This document shows positions 33,891-43,700 of a DNA stretch of 64,000 nt, piece after piece. This DNA comes from an uncultured Clostridia bacterium. Its GTDB lineage: Bacteria > Bacillota > Clostridia > Oscillospirales > Acutalibacteraceae. Location of the stretch: contig CANBJR010000003.1 of assembly GCA_947369085.1 (NCBI GenBank), positions 44,416 to 108,415 of the forward strand, written 5' to 3'. Made by a program: the position numbers and the translations under genes. Within the stretch, counting starts at the first letter, position 1. The number at the start of each line of letters is the position of its first letter. The notes below the pieces were generated by a model. That model was not told the origin of the DNA and ran no database searches. It saw nothing but the letters and a program-made list of their open reading frames with translations.

Positions 33891-35633
33891 ATGAGATTTG
33901 AAGATGATAAAAGAAAATTTGCAATTTATTCAAGAAAATCTAAATTTACAGGCAAGGGCGAAAGTATTGCCAATCAAATTGAATTGTGTAAGCGTTATAT
34001 ACAAACTCATAATGAAAATGTGAGAGACGAAGATATTATTCTTTTTGAAGACGAAGGTTTTTCGGGAGGTAATGTTAAAAGACCTCAATTTCAGTTAATG
34101 ATGTCTGAATTAAGAAATAAAAAAATTAAAGCTGTTGTTTGTTATCGACTTGACAGAATCAGCCGTAAAATAAGCGACTTTTCAAGTATGATTGACGAAT
34201 TTGCAGAATATGATGTTGCTTTTGTATCTATAAAAGAGCAGTTTGATACAAGTAGTTCTATGGGAAAGGCTATGATGTATATTTCCTCAGTCTTTGCACA
34301 GCTTGAGCGTGAAACAATAGCCGAAAGAATAAGAGATAATATGCACGAGCTTGCAAGAACAGGTCGGTGGCTTGGAGGAGTTCCTCCAACAGGATATACC
34401 AGTATTCCGATTGTTGGTAGCGTAACTGTTGATGGTAAAGCACGAAAGGCATATAAACTTGACCTAATAAAAAATGAAGCTGCTTTAGTAAAGCAACTTT
34501 TTGAAGTTTTTCTTGAAACTAACTCATTAACTAAAACAGAAACATATTTTTTGCAGAATCATATTACTACTAAAAACGGAAAGAATTTTTCACGATTTAC
34601 AATAAAAGGAATCCTACAAAATCCTGTTTATATGGCTGCTGATAAAGACTCTTTTGAATATTTTAATAATTTAAATGTTGATGTTTACGCAAATGAAGAT
34701 GACTTCAACGGCAGATACGGAATAATAGCGTATAATAAAACCTTGCAAAAAACTGGTCAGGCAAACAAAGTGCGTGATATGAATGAATGGATTATAGCCA
34801 TTGGCAAGCACAAACCTATCATAAGCGGTGCCGACTGGGTTAAAACACAAGCTTTATTAGAACAGAATAAATCAAAATCATACAGAAAACCCAAAAGCAA
34901 TGTTGCTCTTTTATCGGGATTATTATACTGCGGAAATTGCGGAAATTATATGCGACCAAAACAAAGTCAAAGACTTAATGCAAGCGGTGAAAAGATATAC
35001 AGTTATCTTTGTGAAACCAAAGAAAAAAGCCGAATGCATAATTGTCAGATGAAAAATCCAAATGGTAACACTCTTGACAGACTGGTATGTGAAGAAATAA
35101 AAAAGTTATCTGAGGATAGCTCTGAATTTATCGGGCAATTAAAACAGACAGAAAAAGAATTTTTATCAAACAACAGCGAATATAACAGTCAGCTTGACAT
35201 TTATAAAAACGAATATGAGGAAAACCAAAAACAAATTGAAGCACTTGTAATGGCTCTGGCAAAATCAGCCGAGATGCCTGCCTATGATTATATCAACAAA
35301 GAAATCGCAAAGCTTGATTGTAAAAACAAGGAGTTAATCAATAAAATTGATGATTTAGAAAAAATCACGGGAAACAATTCTATGTCAGATACTGAATTTA
35401 ATCTACTTGAAGAACTACTTGCCTCTTTTAGCAAAACATTTGATGTTATGAGTATAGAAGAAAAAAGAGCGGCACTCAGAACATTTATTGAGCGTGTTGT
35501 ATGGGACGGCAAACAGGTTCATATTTATCTTTTTGGTTCAGAGGAAAAAGAGAATTTGAACAATATTATTGAAGACATAAATTCAAACTCTTTTGACGGC
35601 TGTGAAGAGCCGCAAGGAGGGGATTGCGAATGA
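33891..35633 (+). CDS. Large serine recombinase of the skin-like element (SpoIVCA-like)
   Basis: 580 residues from the ATG at 33891 (AAGAAGGA 7 bases upstream; the frame runs to 33792 but lacks a site there). The resolvase domain has the catalytic Ser in FAIYSRKS, YRLDRISR and QLERETIAERI; then a recombinase domain, a zinc ribbon (CGNCGNYM, then C residues in LCETKEKSRMHNC) and a coiled coil before the tail. It would excise the element from sigK. Its TGA stop (35631-35633) lies just past the crossover core, in sigK sequence. Confidence 0.95.
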   Translation: MRFEDDKRKFAIYSRKSKFTGKGESIANQIELCKRYIQTHNENVRDEDIILFEDEGFSGGNVKRPQFQLMMSELRNKKIKAVVCYRLDRISRKISDFSSMIDEFAEYDVAFVSIKEQFDTSSSMGKAMMYISSVFAQLERETIAERIRDNMHELARTGRWLGGVPPTGYTSIPIVGSVTVDGKARKAYKLDLIKNEAALVKQLFEVFLETNSLTKTETYFLQNHITTKNGKNFSRFTIKGILQNPVYMAADKDSFEYFNNLNVDVYANEDDFNGRYGIIAYNKTLQKTGQANKVRDMNEWIIAIGKHKPIISGADWVKTQALLEQNKSKSYRKPKSNVALLSGLLYCGNCGNYMRPKQSQRLNASGEKIYSYLCETKEKSRMHNCQMKNPNGNTLDRLVCEEIKKLSEDSSEFIGQLKQTEKEFLSNNSEYNSQLDIYKNEYEENQKQIEALVMALAKSAEMPAYDYINKEIAKLDCKNKELINKIDDLEKITGNNSMSDTEFNLLEELLASFSKTFDVMSIEEKRAALRTFIERVVWDGKQVHIYLFGSEEKENLNNIIEDINSNSFDGCEEPQGGDCE

Positions 35634-35640
35634 AATCCTT
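35623..35640 (+). other. Right attachment site of the skin-like element (attR)
   Basis: Sequence ATT-GCG-AAT-GAA-ATC-CTT in the sigK frame; it overlaps the last codons and stop of the recombinase gene. The likely core is AA at 35629-35630, matching 22512-22513. Downstream sequence (NEILMH) is native sigK. Confidence 0.75.
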
Positions 35641-35997
35641 ATGCACTTTCGCAATGTAAAAAAGAGCGCTCAGGACATTTCGCTGAACGAAACAATAGAC
35701 ACAGACAAAGACGGTAATCCGCTTACTTTGCTTGATATTATGGCGGTTGACGACAATATAATCGACACGCTGGACTTAAAATTTAACAGCAGAAAGCTTG
35801 GACAATACATTAACGAAGAGCTTGATGAGCGTGAGAAAAAAATTATAATTCTTCGTTACGGACTGGACGGAAACGAGCCTATGACGCAAAAAAATGTCGC
35901 AAAGCTCTTAAATATTTCAAGGTCTTATGTAAGCAGGATTGAAACACGTGCCCTAAAAATTTTGAAAAAACGCTTTGACAGCAGTTCAAATTTGTAA
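35629..35997 (+). pseudogene. sigK: sigK 3' half, activated only by excision
   Basis: C-terminal 122 codons of SigK, beginning NEILMHFRNVKKSAQDISLNETI and containing region 4 with REKKIIILRYGLDG and the recognition helix KNVAKLLNISRSYVSRIE. It lacks its own start; an in-frame TTG at 35593 is inside the recombinase gene. Joined to Glu109 of the 5' half it gives a 231-residue sigma factor. Features that separate it from SigE are the NEILMHFR..KK pattern and the DGNPLTLLDIM region. Confidence 0.93.
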
Positions 35998-36032
35998 TCT
36001 GAACTGTTCTATGAATAAATTATCTTTACTGC

Positions 36033-36054
36033 GGGCGACCAAAAAAGGTCGCCC
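36033..36054. terminator. Terminator after sigK
   Basis: Perfect stem GGGCGACC/GGTCGCCC with an AAAAAA loop, between the sigK 3' half and the convergent lipoprotein gene. The U-tract is poor on both sides. Confidence 0.6.
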
Positions 36055-36063
36055 CTGATTATA

Positions 36064-36420
36064 TTATTTTACCTTTTTCAAAGTAATGGTATGGTTGTTG
36101 TATGAAAGGTCAAGCTTATCGCCCTTTGGGTTGTAATCAAACGTGTAATTTTGAGCAACCTCAGGTATAAAAACAACAAAGGATTTTTCATCAGCTACAC
36201 AAACGCCTTTTATTTCTGCGTTTTTATCTGAATTACTGATTTTCAGCATTGCCGTATCTCCGTCAAATTCAAGATTCACCTCTGCACCGCCATCAAGTTT
36301 TGCCCCCCACTTTGATGACCTCAGCTCATTTACGTAGCCGGAAGTATCAGTTGTGCACGCAGAAAAAACAAAACATACTGAAATTAACAGAACAGCGACC
36401 AATTTTTTCAAAATTCTCAC
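36064..36420 (-). CDS. Small lipoprotein
   Basis: 118 residues starting with GTG: signal peptide ILKKLVAVLLISVCFVF, lipobox FSAC, then a beta-rich domain (EVNLEFDGDTAMLKIS, HTITLKKVK) that looks like a small calycin-type or DUF5640-like fold. Single gene, convergent with sigK. Function unknown. Confidence 0.75.
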   Translation of the reverse strand: MRILKKLVAVLLISVCFVFSACTTDTSGYVNELRSSKWGAKLDGGAEVNLEFDGDTAMLKISNSDKNAEIKGVCVADEKSFVVFIPEVAQNYTFDYNPKGDKLDLSYNNHTITLKKVK

Positions 36421-36612
36421 CCGTTTCGGAATATAATTAGTTTTAATATTGCTTTCAGATTAAATATATTAAAATTTAAAATTCTTTATTACCCATTTAC
36501 AGTTTTGTTATAATTCTTGAATAGCATAATAACTTCTGCTATAGTAAATAAAGTACTACTAATTAAGTCGCAATAAAAGTTACTTTTGATTTTTGAAACG
36601 GAGTGAAATATT

Positions 36613-37620
36613 TTGCAGAATGAAATCAAAGAAAATTGTAATGTTTTTGAAAAAAACGGAGAAGTTTTAAATGCAGGCTGGGCACGAACTCCGGTTTTTG
36701 AATACAACCGAAATTTGAGCAAAACATTTGGTAAACACGGTGAAAGCGACAGCTACTTTATAAACAACGGAGAAGTATCTCTTTATCTTTCAGTTGAAAA
36801 TTACGGAATGGAGTTTGCAATTAAAATTGCTGTTGCCGACCTTAAAAGAGGCGGAGTTATCAGCGACTGTGTTGTTAAAAAATTTGTTCTGTTTAAAAAT
36901 GAGCTTCCTGAGTCAGGCAACAATGGCGAACTGCTGTACACCGACAGGCGTATTCAGCTGCAGCTTACAAACACAACCGACGGACGTTTTTTAAAATGCG
37001 ACTTTTTTGATTTTGGCGGACTAAAAAATCTTTACTTCAATATAACTCTTAAAAAGGTATGCGGTGAAAGCCTTAATGAATTAGCTCCGTTTGAGCGTGA
37101 CAGAAAATATTTTTATCTTAAAAGGTTTGTTCCTAAGTTTATTGCAAGCGGAGTAATCCGTATAGGAGGACTTGAATATTCTTTAAATGAAAATAGTGCA
37201 AGAGCTTATTTTGACTGGACGCGTTTTTCAAAGCCAAGAAAGCACAACTATCAGAGGTTAAGCTCTGACTGCATAATCGACAACAAACGATTTTCACTTT
37301 GCCTTGCCAGCAGAGTCGGCGACAACCGATACGGTAACGAAAACTGCTTTATTTTAGACGGAAAGCTTGAAAAACTGCATCAAATAAATGTTAAAGGCAC
37401 AAACGGCAGACTAAACAGACCATGGTATTTTACAGCAGGAATTTCTGCTGTTGACATCACGTTCAAACCGTTTACGGTTAAAGGTGAGCCTATGGCTGCC
37501 GTTATGGATAAAACAACTGTAGTTTTCGGTAGACTTTACGGACATATTAAACGTGTTGACTACGATAATCCGCTTGTGCTCGACAACACTCAGGCACATA
37601 TGATTTTTACCCAAATTTAA
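36613..37620 (+). CDS. DUF2804-family protein
   Basis: 335 residues starting with TTG (GGAG 10 bases upstream). The opening AGWARTPVFEYNR and internal WTRFSKPRKHNYQRLSSD, with CLASRVGDNRYGNENCF and NRPWYFT, match the pattern I know of DUF2804 proteins, which are large beta-sandwich proteins of unknown function. No signal peptide or membrane segment is seen. It is monocistronic with a terminator. Confidence 0.7.
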   Translation: MQNEIKENCNVFEKNGEVLNAGWARTPVFEYNRNLSKTFGKHGESDSYFINNGEVSLYLSVENYGMEFAIKIAVADLKRGGVISDCVVKKFVLFKNELPESGNNGELLYTDRRIQLQLTNTTDGRFLKCDFFDFGGLKNLYFNITLKKVCGESLNELAPFERDRKYFYLKRFVPKFIASGVIRIGGLEYSLNENSARAYFDWTRFSKPRKHNYQRLSSDCIIDNKRFSLCLASRVGDNRYGNENCFILDGKLEKLHQINVKGTNGRLNRPWYFTAGISAVDITFKPFTVKGEPMAAVMDKTTVVFGRLYGHIKRVDYDNPLVLDNTQAHMIFTQI

Positions 37621-37633
37621 CGTACATAGCAAA

Positions 37634-37665
37634 AGGACTGCTTCACTTTAAAATGAAACAGTCCT
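37634..37665 (+). terminator. Terminator of the DUF2804 gene
   Basis: AGGACTGCTTCA/TGAAACAGTCCT hairpin (one mismatch), followed by GTTTTTAAT. Confidence 0.75.
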
Positions 37666-37691
37666 GTTTTTAATATAAACTTTTATAAAAA

Positions 37692-38147
37692 TTAATCCGT
37701 AAGTCTTGCCATCATTGCAAAAGCCGTAATAAAGCTGATTAGCAAATAGAACAGCAGAGCAAATAACGAGCCGTATGAAATAAAATTGATAGATACTATT
37801 GTAAGAATTGAAAATACTCCAAGCAAACAGCAAATAATAGAAACAATATTTTTCAGATTTCTTTGCTTATCAAGCGCGCAAAAGAAAAATCCCACTATCG
37901 GTATAACAAGGAAAACGAAGAACATTGGAAGTGCCGAGCTAAAGGCTGCCCCCAGTGCTCCCTCGGGAAAATCACCGCCAAGGTAACCTAACATATCAAA
38001 TACGGTTGCATAAAATCCAAGCTTAGTGGGATCGGGATTGGGAATCTGTACAAAAGTAAATGTACAAAAAAGAATCTGTGCAAGAAATAAAACGCATTGG
38101 GCAATTCTTAGTCTTTTTCTCGTCTTATTTTCAGGCTTTTTTAACAT
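37692..38147 (-). CDS. Four-helix membrane protein of unknown function
   Basis: 151 residues with hydrophobic segments at about 16-34, 65-85, 98-118 and 122-146. The basic N terminus (KKPENKTRKRLR) suggests it faces the cytoplasm. The first external loop contains a Pro/Asp-rich patch. No family recognised. Confidence 0.7.
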   Translation of the reverse strand: MLKKPENKTRKRLRIAQCVLFLAQILFCTFTFVQIPNPDPTKLGFYATVFDMLGYLGGDFPEGALGAAFSSALPMFFVFLVIPIVGFFFCALDKQRNLKNIVSIICCLLGVFSILTIVSINFISYGSLFALLFYLLISFITAFAMMARLTD

Positions 38148-38270
38148 ATTTATCCTCCGAAATTTTTAACAAATTACTTAATAATAATATTATATCACAA
38201 CTTTCGTCATTGCACAATAGACAAATTTGTGATATAATACAAATGTTATTTTTATTGGGAGTGATCTAAA

Positions 38271-39908
38271 ATGAGTTATATAAACGAATCAATAATTTAT
38301 AATATTTATCCGCTCGGATTTTGCGGAGCACCGAAAGATAATGACGGAAAACTTGTTTACAGGCTTGACAAAATTTACGACTGCATTGAACATCTTAAAA
38401 AAATGTCTGTAAATGTTCTTGTGTTTAATCCACTGTTTGAAAGCTCACGTCATGGCTATGATACTATCGACTACAGAAAGGTTGATTGCCGTCTTGGCGA
38501 TAATAATTCTTTTAAGAAAATTTGCAAGACACTTTACGATAACGGAATCAAGGTAATTCTTGACGGAGTTTTCAATCACGTTGGCAGAGATTTTTTTGCA
38601 TTCAAAGACGTTCAGCAAAACCTTGGAAATTCACGTTACTGCAACTGGTTTCAAAATCTCAACTTTGGCGGCAGCAGTCCAAAAGGCGATCCGTTTTGGT
38701 ACGAGGGCTGGGCAGGACACTATGACCTTGTAAAGCTCAATCTGCAAAACGACGAAGTTGTTAATTATCTGCTCGACTCTGTTAAATTCTGGATTGACGA
38801 ATTTGATATTGACGGTTTAAGACTTGACGCTGCCGACTGTATTGACCTTGAGTTTTTTAGAAAACTGCGCAACGTATGCAAGTCAAAGAAGCCTGACTTT
38901 TGGCTTTACGGTGAAATCACACACGGCAACTACAACAGATGGGCTAATAATGAGCTCCTTGATTCGGTAACTAACTACGAATGTTACAAGGGCATTTACT
39001 CAAGTCACAACGACCACAACTACTTTGAAATTGCGCACTCACTCAACAGGCAGTTTGGTAACGGCGGAATTTACCGCAACATTTACACCTATAATTTCGT
39101 GGATAACCACGATGTAAACAGGATTGCAAGTGACTTGAAAGACAAAAATCATCTTGCTAATGTCTATACGCTTATGTACACAATGCCCGGTGTGCCGTCA
39201 ATTTACTATGGCAGTGAATACGGAATTGCGGGAAAACGTACGCAACACAGCGACTATGAGCTTCGCCCATGTCTTGACCTTAACAATGTTGAAAATGCAA
39301 ATTATAATTTGCTCAATCACATAATTAAGCTCGGCAAAGTCAGACTTGCTCTTGACGCACTTAAATACGGTAATTTTGATAATGTCAACATTATGAACGA
39401 AAAGCTTGTTTACAAGAGATTCACAGACAATCAGACTGTATTTGTTGCATTCAACCTCACAAACCACGATGATACAATTGGCTTTGACACAGGCTGCAAT
39501 GCAAAGCTTACTGATGTTCTGAACGATAACGAGGTATTTGACGTCAACGGTTATTTTGAGCTTTCAATGAAACCATATTCCTCAAGGATTCTTGTTGTTA
39601 ATGACGGCGGTTTTAAGGTGGATTTTGATGTTAAAAGTGAAGTAAAAGCCGTTAAGGCTGACGCTCCAAAAGAGGCTGAAAAGATCGTACAAAAACTTGA
39701 ATATGTTAAGAAAGGCAGATACCTTCACTTTAAAGGGACGGAATATGAAGTGTTGGGCGTTTCAATCCACAGCGAAACAGGTGAAAAGCTTGTTATATAT
39801 ATGAGCGTTGACGGAAAAGACACCCTATGGGCAAGACCTTATGATATGTTTACTGATATTGTTGAATATAACGGCAGTATGGTTAATCGTTTTACTCTGC
39901 TATCTTAA
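38271..39908 (+). CDS. Cytoplasmic GH13 glycosidase with C-terminal DUF1653-like domain
   Basis: 545 residues, no signal peptide. The alpha-amylase core has DGVFNHVG, the nucleophile Asp186 in GLRLDAAD, acid/base Glu215 in YGEITHG and the third carboxylate in FVDNHDVNR, so it should be active on maltodextrins or cyclodextrins taken up by the cell. The last about 70 residues (KKGRYLHFKGTEYEVLGV... PYDMFTDIVEYNG) match DUF1653, which is normally a stand-alone small protein. It lies between two hypothetical genes, 4-6 kb from the secreted amylase. Confidence 0.88.
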   Translation: MSYINESIIYNIYPLGFCGAPKDNDGKLVYRLDKIYDCIEHLKKMSVNVLVFNPLFESSRHGYDTIDYRKVDCRLGDNNSFKKICKTLYDNGIKVILDGVFNHVGRDFFAFKDVQQNLGNSRYCNWFQNLNFGGSSPKGDPFWYEGWAGHYDLVKLNLQNDEVVNYLLDSVKFWIDEFDIDGLRLDAADCIDLEFFRKLRNVCKSKKPDFWLYGEITHGNYNRWANNELLDSVTNYECYKGIYSSHNDHNYFEIAHSLNRQFGNGGIYRNIYTYNFVDNHDVNRIASDLKDKNHLANVYTLMYTMPGVPSIYYGSEYGIAGKRTQHSDYELRPCLDLNNVENANYNLLNHIIKLGKVRLALDALKYGNFDNVNIMNEKLVYKRFTDNQTVFVAFNLTNHDDTIGFDTGCNAKLTDVLNDNEVFDVNGYFELSMKPYSSRILVVNDGGFKVDFDVKSEVKAVKADAPKEAEKIVQKLEYVKKGRYLHFKGTEYEVLGVSIHSETGEKLVIYMSVDGKDTLWARPYDMFTDIVEYNGSMVNRFTLLS

Positions 39909-39916
39909 AACAACAA

Positions 39917-39948
39917 AGCTGTAACAGATTAAATGTTCTGTTACAGCT
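39917..39948 (+). terminator. Terminator of the GH13-DUF1653 gene
   Basis: Perfect 12-bp stem AGCTGTAACAGA/TCTGTTACAGCT followed by GTTTTATT. Confidence 0.85.
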
Positions 39949-39974
39949 GTTTTATTATGATAAAATATTTATTA

Positions 39975-40529
39975 TTATATTTCTTTGTCTAAGCTTAAAG
40001 CATCAAGTAACTCCTGCGCCTTCTTTTTTGCTATTTCCCCTGATTTTATTGAAAAATCTTCATTAATATAAAATTTACGATTCTCTATATCTTTTAGTAT
40101 ATCGGTAATCGGCTTCTGTTCATTAGGTTTTGCTGAAATAATTTTACGGGCGCACTCACACGCAATTGAAAACTCAGCAATGCGTTCGGATTTAAGAGAG
40201 TCGTAGTATTTATTTTTTAACTTTTCCCAATAGTTCTGATAATCATAAACAAGGATATTTGAAATTATTTTCCAGACATTCCAACTGTTAAAAATTGATT
40301 CCTTATCAAATACCTGAGAAATGTATCCTATGTACGGATAGACAATTAAAGGATTTTCTTCACTGATTTTTTCGAGAATCATTTGTGCCCAAAGATTCAT
40401 TGAGTTTGATTCCCTTAGCATAATATCAGTTATGACAGGAATAAATAACACGTCTTTTTGAGCAAGATCGATATAATATTCATCATCTTCTCGTTTTCTA
40501 AGTTCAAAGTAAATTCTTTCTAAACCCAT
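39975..40529 (-). CDS. Helical protein of unknown function
   Basis: 184 residues from the ATG at 40529 (MGLERIYFEL); an in-frame start at 40541 is possible. It is rich in charged alpha-helices with a repeated helix-turn rhythm (IPVITDIMLRESN, WAQMILEKISEEN), as in HEAT- or armadillo-like proteins. No signal or membrane segment. I do not recognise it. Confidence 0.6.
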   Translation of the reverse strand: MGLERIYFELRKREDDEYYIDLAQKDVLFIPVITDIMLRESNSMNLWAQMILEKISEENPLIVYPYIGYISQVFDKESIFNSWNVWKIISNILVYDYQNYWEKLKNKYYDSLKSERIAEFSIACECARKIISAKPNEQKPITDILKDIENRKFYINEDFSIKSGEIAKKKAQELLDALSLDKEI

Positions 40530-40642
40530 AAATACTCTCATTTCATTTTTTATTTTTATTTGAAATTTATTTTGGTGACTATTAATATTTTACCATAAAT
40601 TGCCATATTTTTCAAGCAATATACTATAAAAAATGCAAAATG

Positions 40643-40669
40643 CCCCGAACACACTAAGTATGTTCGGGG
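40643..40669 (-). terminator. Terminator of the dockerin amylase gene
   Basis: CCCCGAACA/TGTTCGGGG stem just after the amylase stop codon; on the minus strand it is followed by GCATTTTGCATTTTTTAT. Confidence 0.75.
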
Positions 40670-40701
40670 TATTTTAAATTAGCTCAAAAAATTATATTCT
40701 A

Positions 40702-43700
40702 TTACTCTGTATATAAATACCATGAGCCGCCTGCTTTGTTTCCTGCGTTTGCAAGGAAGCAGTTCTTACCGTCAGTAACGGTCATATCATCGGTCTGCAT
40801 ATCCCATGTGGATTCGGTATTTTTGAAGAGGAAGCATTTTGATCCGGGTGTAAGAGGAGTTGCAAAATCGTAATACCAAATATTTGTTCCCTCAATCTGA
40901 GTCATCAGAACAGCTTTATTTCCAAGTTTACTTTCAGCCCATCCATAAATGTAAACTTCTGACCACTTTGTCTTTGAGTTGTCGAAATAAACTCTTGAAA
41001 GTGTAAAAGCAGGTCTTTCTTCAGGAACATAAGCTCCAACAGATACTTGTTCATCATTGCTGAGAGTTACACAGTTCTTATCTGTTGAAACCTTAGCTGA
41101 CCAGCAGTTGTAAACATTGCCTGTATCCCCTCCTACAGGAGTTTCAAAAACAGGCTCAAGGTAGCGATAAACTACGCAAGATGTCATTGTTGTAGGAACT
41201 TCTGCTGTGTATACATTTGGATAAGCATCTAAGTCCTTGACAAGGTCATAACTTTCACCTGAATTGCTGTCGTATACAAAGAGTGAAACTCCGTCGTCTG
41301 TCATCCAGCCAAGTGTTGTCTTGAAGTAGAAAGTAAATGTATCAGCAGGCTGAGGATCTGTAGGATTTGTCGGCTGAGGATCTGTCGGATCTACTGGTTC
41401 GGAAATAAGCTCATATGAAAGCGTGAGTGTTCCGTCTTCGTTTTCAACAAGTGTAAGAACTGACTCGCCTGCGGGAATCATAAGCTTGTCTGCTGTTGTG
41501 TCGAGTTCCTCTGTGTTATAAAGAGTTACCTCTGTTACATTTCCCTGCCAGCCGTCTGTCATAAACCACTCTTTGTTGCCTGCGGTTTTTACGCCTACGT
41601 AGCTTGTTGTATCAAAGTTTACTGTTACCTGTCCGTTTTCAAACTTATAGTCGCCGAGGTTTTCATAATCTTCTTCACATCCGTAGTTTGCACCGTTGAT
41701 GCTACCGAAAAGATAATAATCCTTTGTGAGAGGAGGATTTGTTGTTTCGGGTTCTGTTGCAGTTGGCTGCGGCTCAGTTTCAGTTGGCTGAGGTTCTGTT
41801 GCTTCAGTAGCTGTTGTATCAGGTACTGTTACAGTTGTTTCAGGTTGTGTCGCAACTGTTGAATCAGGCTCAGTTTCAGTTACATAAGGCTGACCTGTAA
41901 GGCCCCAGTTCGGATCACTTGCAATGTACTTCTGAATCATTGTTGCATCAAGAACATTGATTACACCATCAGCATTAACATCAGCAAGTACAAGATATTT
42001 ATCCTCAATAGATTCTAATCCTACACTGTGCTTCTGAATTAATGTAGCATCTTGAATTTTTACGGTACCATCACCGTTAACGTCACCGTAAATCATAGTT
42101 CCTACGGGAGATGATGAGGTAGGCACAGGATTTGTTGTGGGTACAGGAGGTACTGTTGTAGGTACAGGTTTTGTTGTGGGTACAGGAGTTGTAGCAACTG
42201 TACCTTTTGTAACATCTGTTGCGTCAACAGGTGTTCCTGCTGAAGGAACTAGTGTTGTTGAATTCCAACCTGATGTCGATCTGCCTGTTAAAATCTTTGA
42301 TTCTCCGTTAAGCTTAAGCTTTGTTCTTGCACCGTCAGCGGGGTGCTGATTTCCGTTTGAATCACTAACAATTACATATGTGTTGCGTGAATGAGCAAGG
42401 TCATATGTTGAATCGGTGATTTCCTGTGAAGCGTTGTTTTTAGCAAGACAGGAATTATCAGATACTTCAATGTAATAGTAGCCTGTAGCGGGATCTATCT
42501 GCATAGGCTGACCCGGCCATGAAGCATTTGAATAAGTTTCGGTTGATGAAGTGTCTTCATCATAAAGGTATACGTTGAAAGGAGCCTTCCATGATGAAAT
42601 CTTTGATGAGTCAAAGAATACGTAAACACCTGAAGAAGCAGCTTCCTTCTTAGTATACTTGTATGTAGCAGTTGTTGTCTTTGCACCGTCTGTAGCGGTG
42701 AGAGTAAGATTGATTGTATCGTTGTAATTATAATCAGAACCTATGCGGATTGTTGTTTTACCCGTATAAGTTACAGGAGTTGAATCATCAAGGCAGTATG
42801 TACCTGAAGTAGCGTTTTCAAGACCGAGTTCAACAGTCATTGTTTCGCCCTTGAAAGTACCGCTTTCAACAGAGCATGTGTTCTTTGGAGTTGTTGTGCC
42901 GTTGTAAACAACTGCAACGCCTGTGCTGCCGATTGAGCCTGTTAAAGTTCCGCCGGAAACTGTGAACTTATTGCCTGTGATTGTATCGGTATATGTGCCG
43001 TTTGCAATGCCGGTTCCTGAAATACTTACGCTCTTGCTTGTGCCTTTGCAGTTAGCAAGAACAATACCGTTTGTGCCTCTTGCAACGTATGCAACACCGT
43101 CAGAAGAACCGAGCTTTTCGCTCTGACCTACAAAGATATTGTGGAATTTATTTACTTCAGATACAGCAGTGCTCTTGTAAGCTGTGTCTGTTCCTGCTTC
43201 GCCCATAAGAGCAGAGCCGGGACGTGCAAAGTAAAGAGCAGTTGAATCTTTTCTTGAAGCAACAATTGCCCAAGCCTTGATTACATCTTCGTCTGAAACA
43301 CCTGCTGTATTAGCAATGCCGGCAGAGCCTGAACTGCCTTCGTATGTATCGTGAGATTCAGCCCACAAAACAGCATTAGAAGCGCTTACGCCTGACTTGT
43401 AGCTTGCGTTTGCAGCAGTTGAAGCGTTGCCCTTTGAAACAGCAGCAAGAACTGCATCACCTGTTCTGTTGTCAGTAACATTGATGTAGTCTGTGTAAGA
43501 GCTGTACTGTCTGCCGCTGCCGCAAGTGTTAAGAATTTCACCGTAGATATAAAGATTGCCGCCTGTCTTTTCATTATAATAGTTTTTAGCGGCTGATGTG
43601 ATATTCGGCCAGTAATTTGAAGCATATGAGCCATCATTTGGAGTTTCAATATGCTTAGCTGCGTCAAAACGGAAGCCGTCAACACCGCAGTCAATGCACT

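Larger units (their letters stand above)
22512..35630 (+). mobile_element. Skin-like intervening element in sigK (13.1 kb)
   Basis: Bounded by the two halves of sigK, with a SpoIVCA-like serine recombinase at its right end. It carries about 16 genes: HTH regulators, ImmA/IrrE-type protease, HUH replication-type protein, zinc-ribbon membrane proteins, a RelB/YoeB pair and a small kinase. It has no phage head, tail, lysis or packaging genes, so it is either a heavily reduced prophage or a plasmid-like element. Excision would delete 13,117 bp and fuse codon 109 of the 5' half to the 122 codons of the 3' half. The skin elements of Bacillus subtilis and Clostridioides difficile occupy the same gene; the contents here are different. 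Confidence 0.93.

Noticed and set aside
22512..35630. A complete prophage in sigK
   Set aside because: No capsid, tail, terminase, portal or lysis genes are visible in 13 kb; skin-like element or degenerate mobile element is the safer name.
35593..35997. The sigK 3' half as an independent sigma factor gene starting with TTG
   Set aside because: The TTG lies inside the recombinase gene, has no suitable ribosome site, and lacks sigma region 2; the sequence joins exactly to the 5' half at 22511.
22185..35997. The split sigma gene as sigE
   Set aside because: SigE has similar parts, but EHNLRLVAHIIKKYY, NEILMHFR..KK and DGNPLTLLDIM fit SigK better, and the intervening element occupies the known sigK position.
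42137..42349. Gly/Val/Thr-rich frame opposite the amylase linker
   Set aside because: It is the antisense of the Pro/Thr linker repeats and has no other support.
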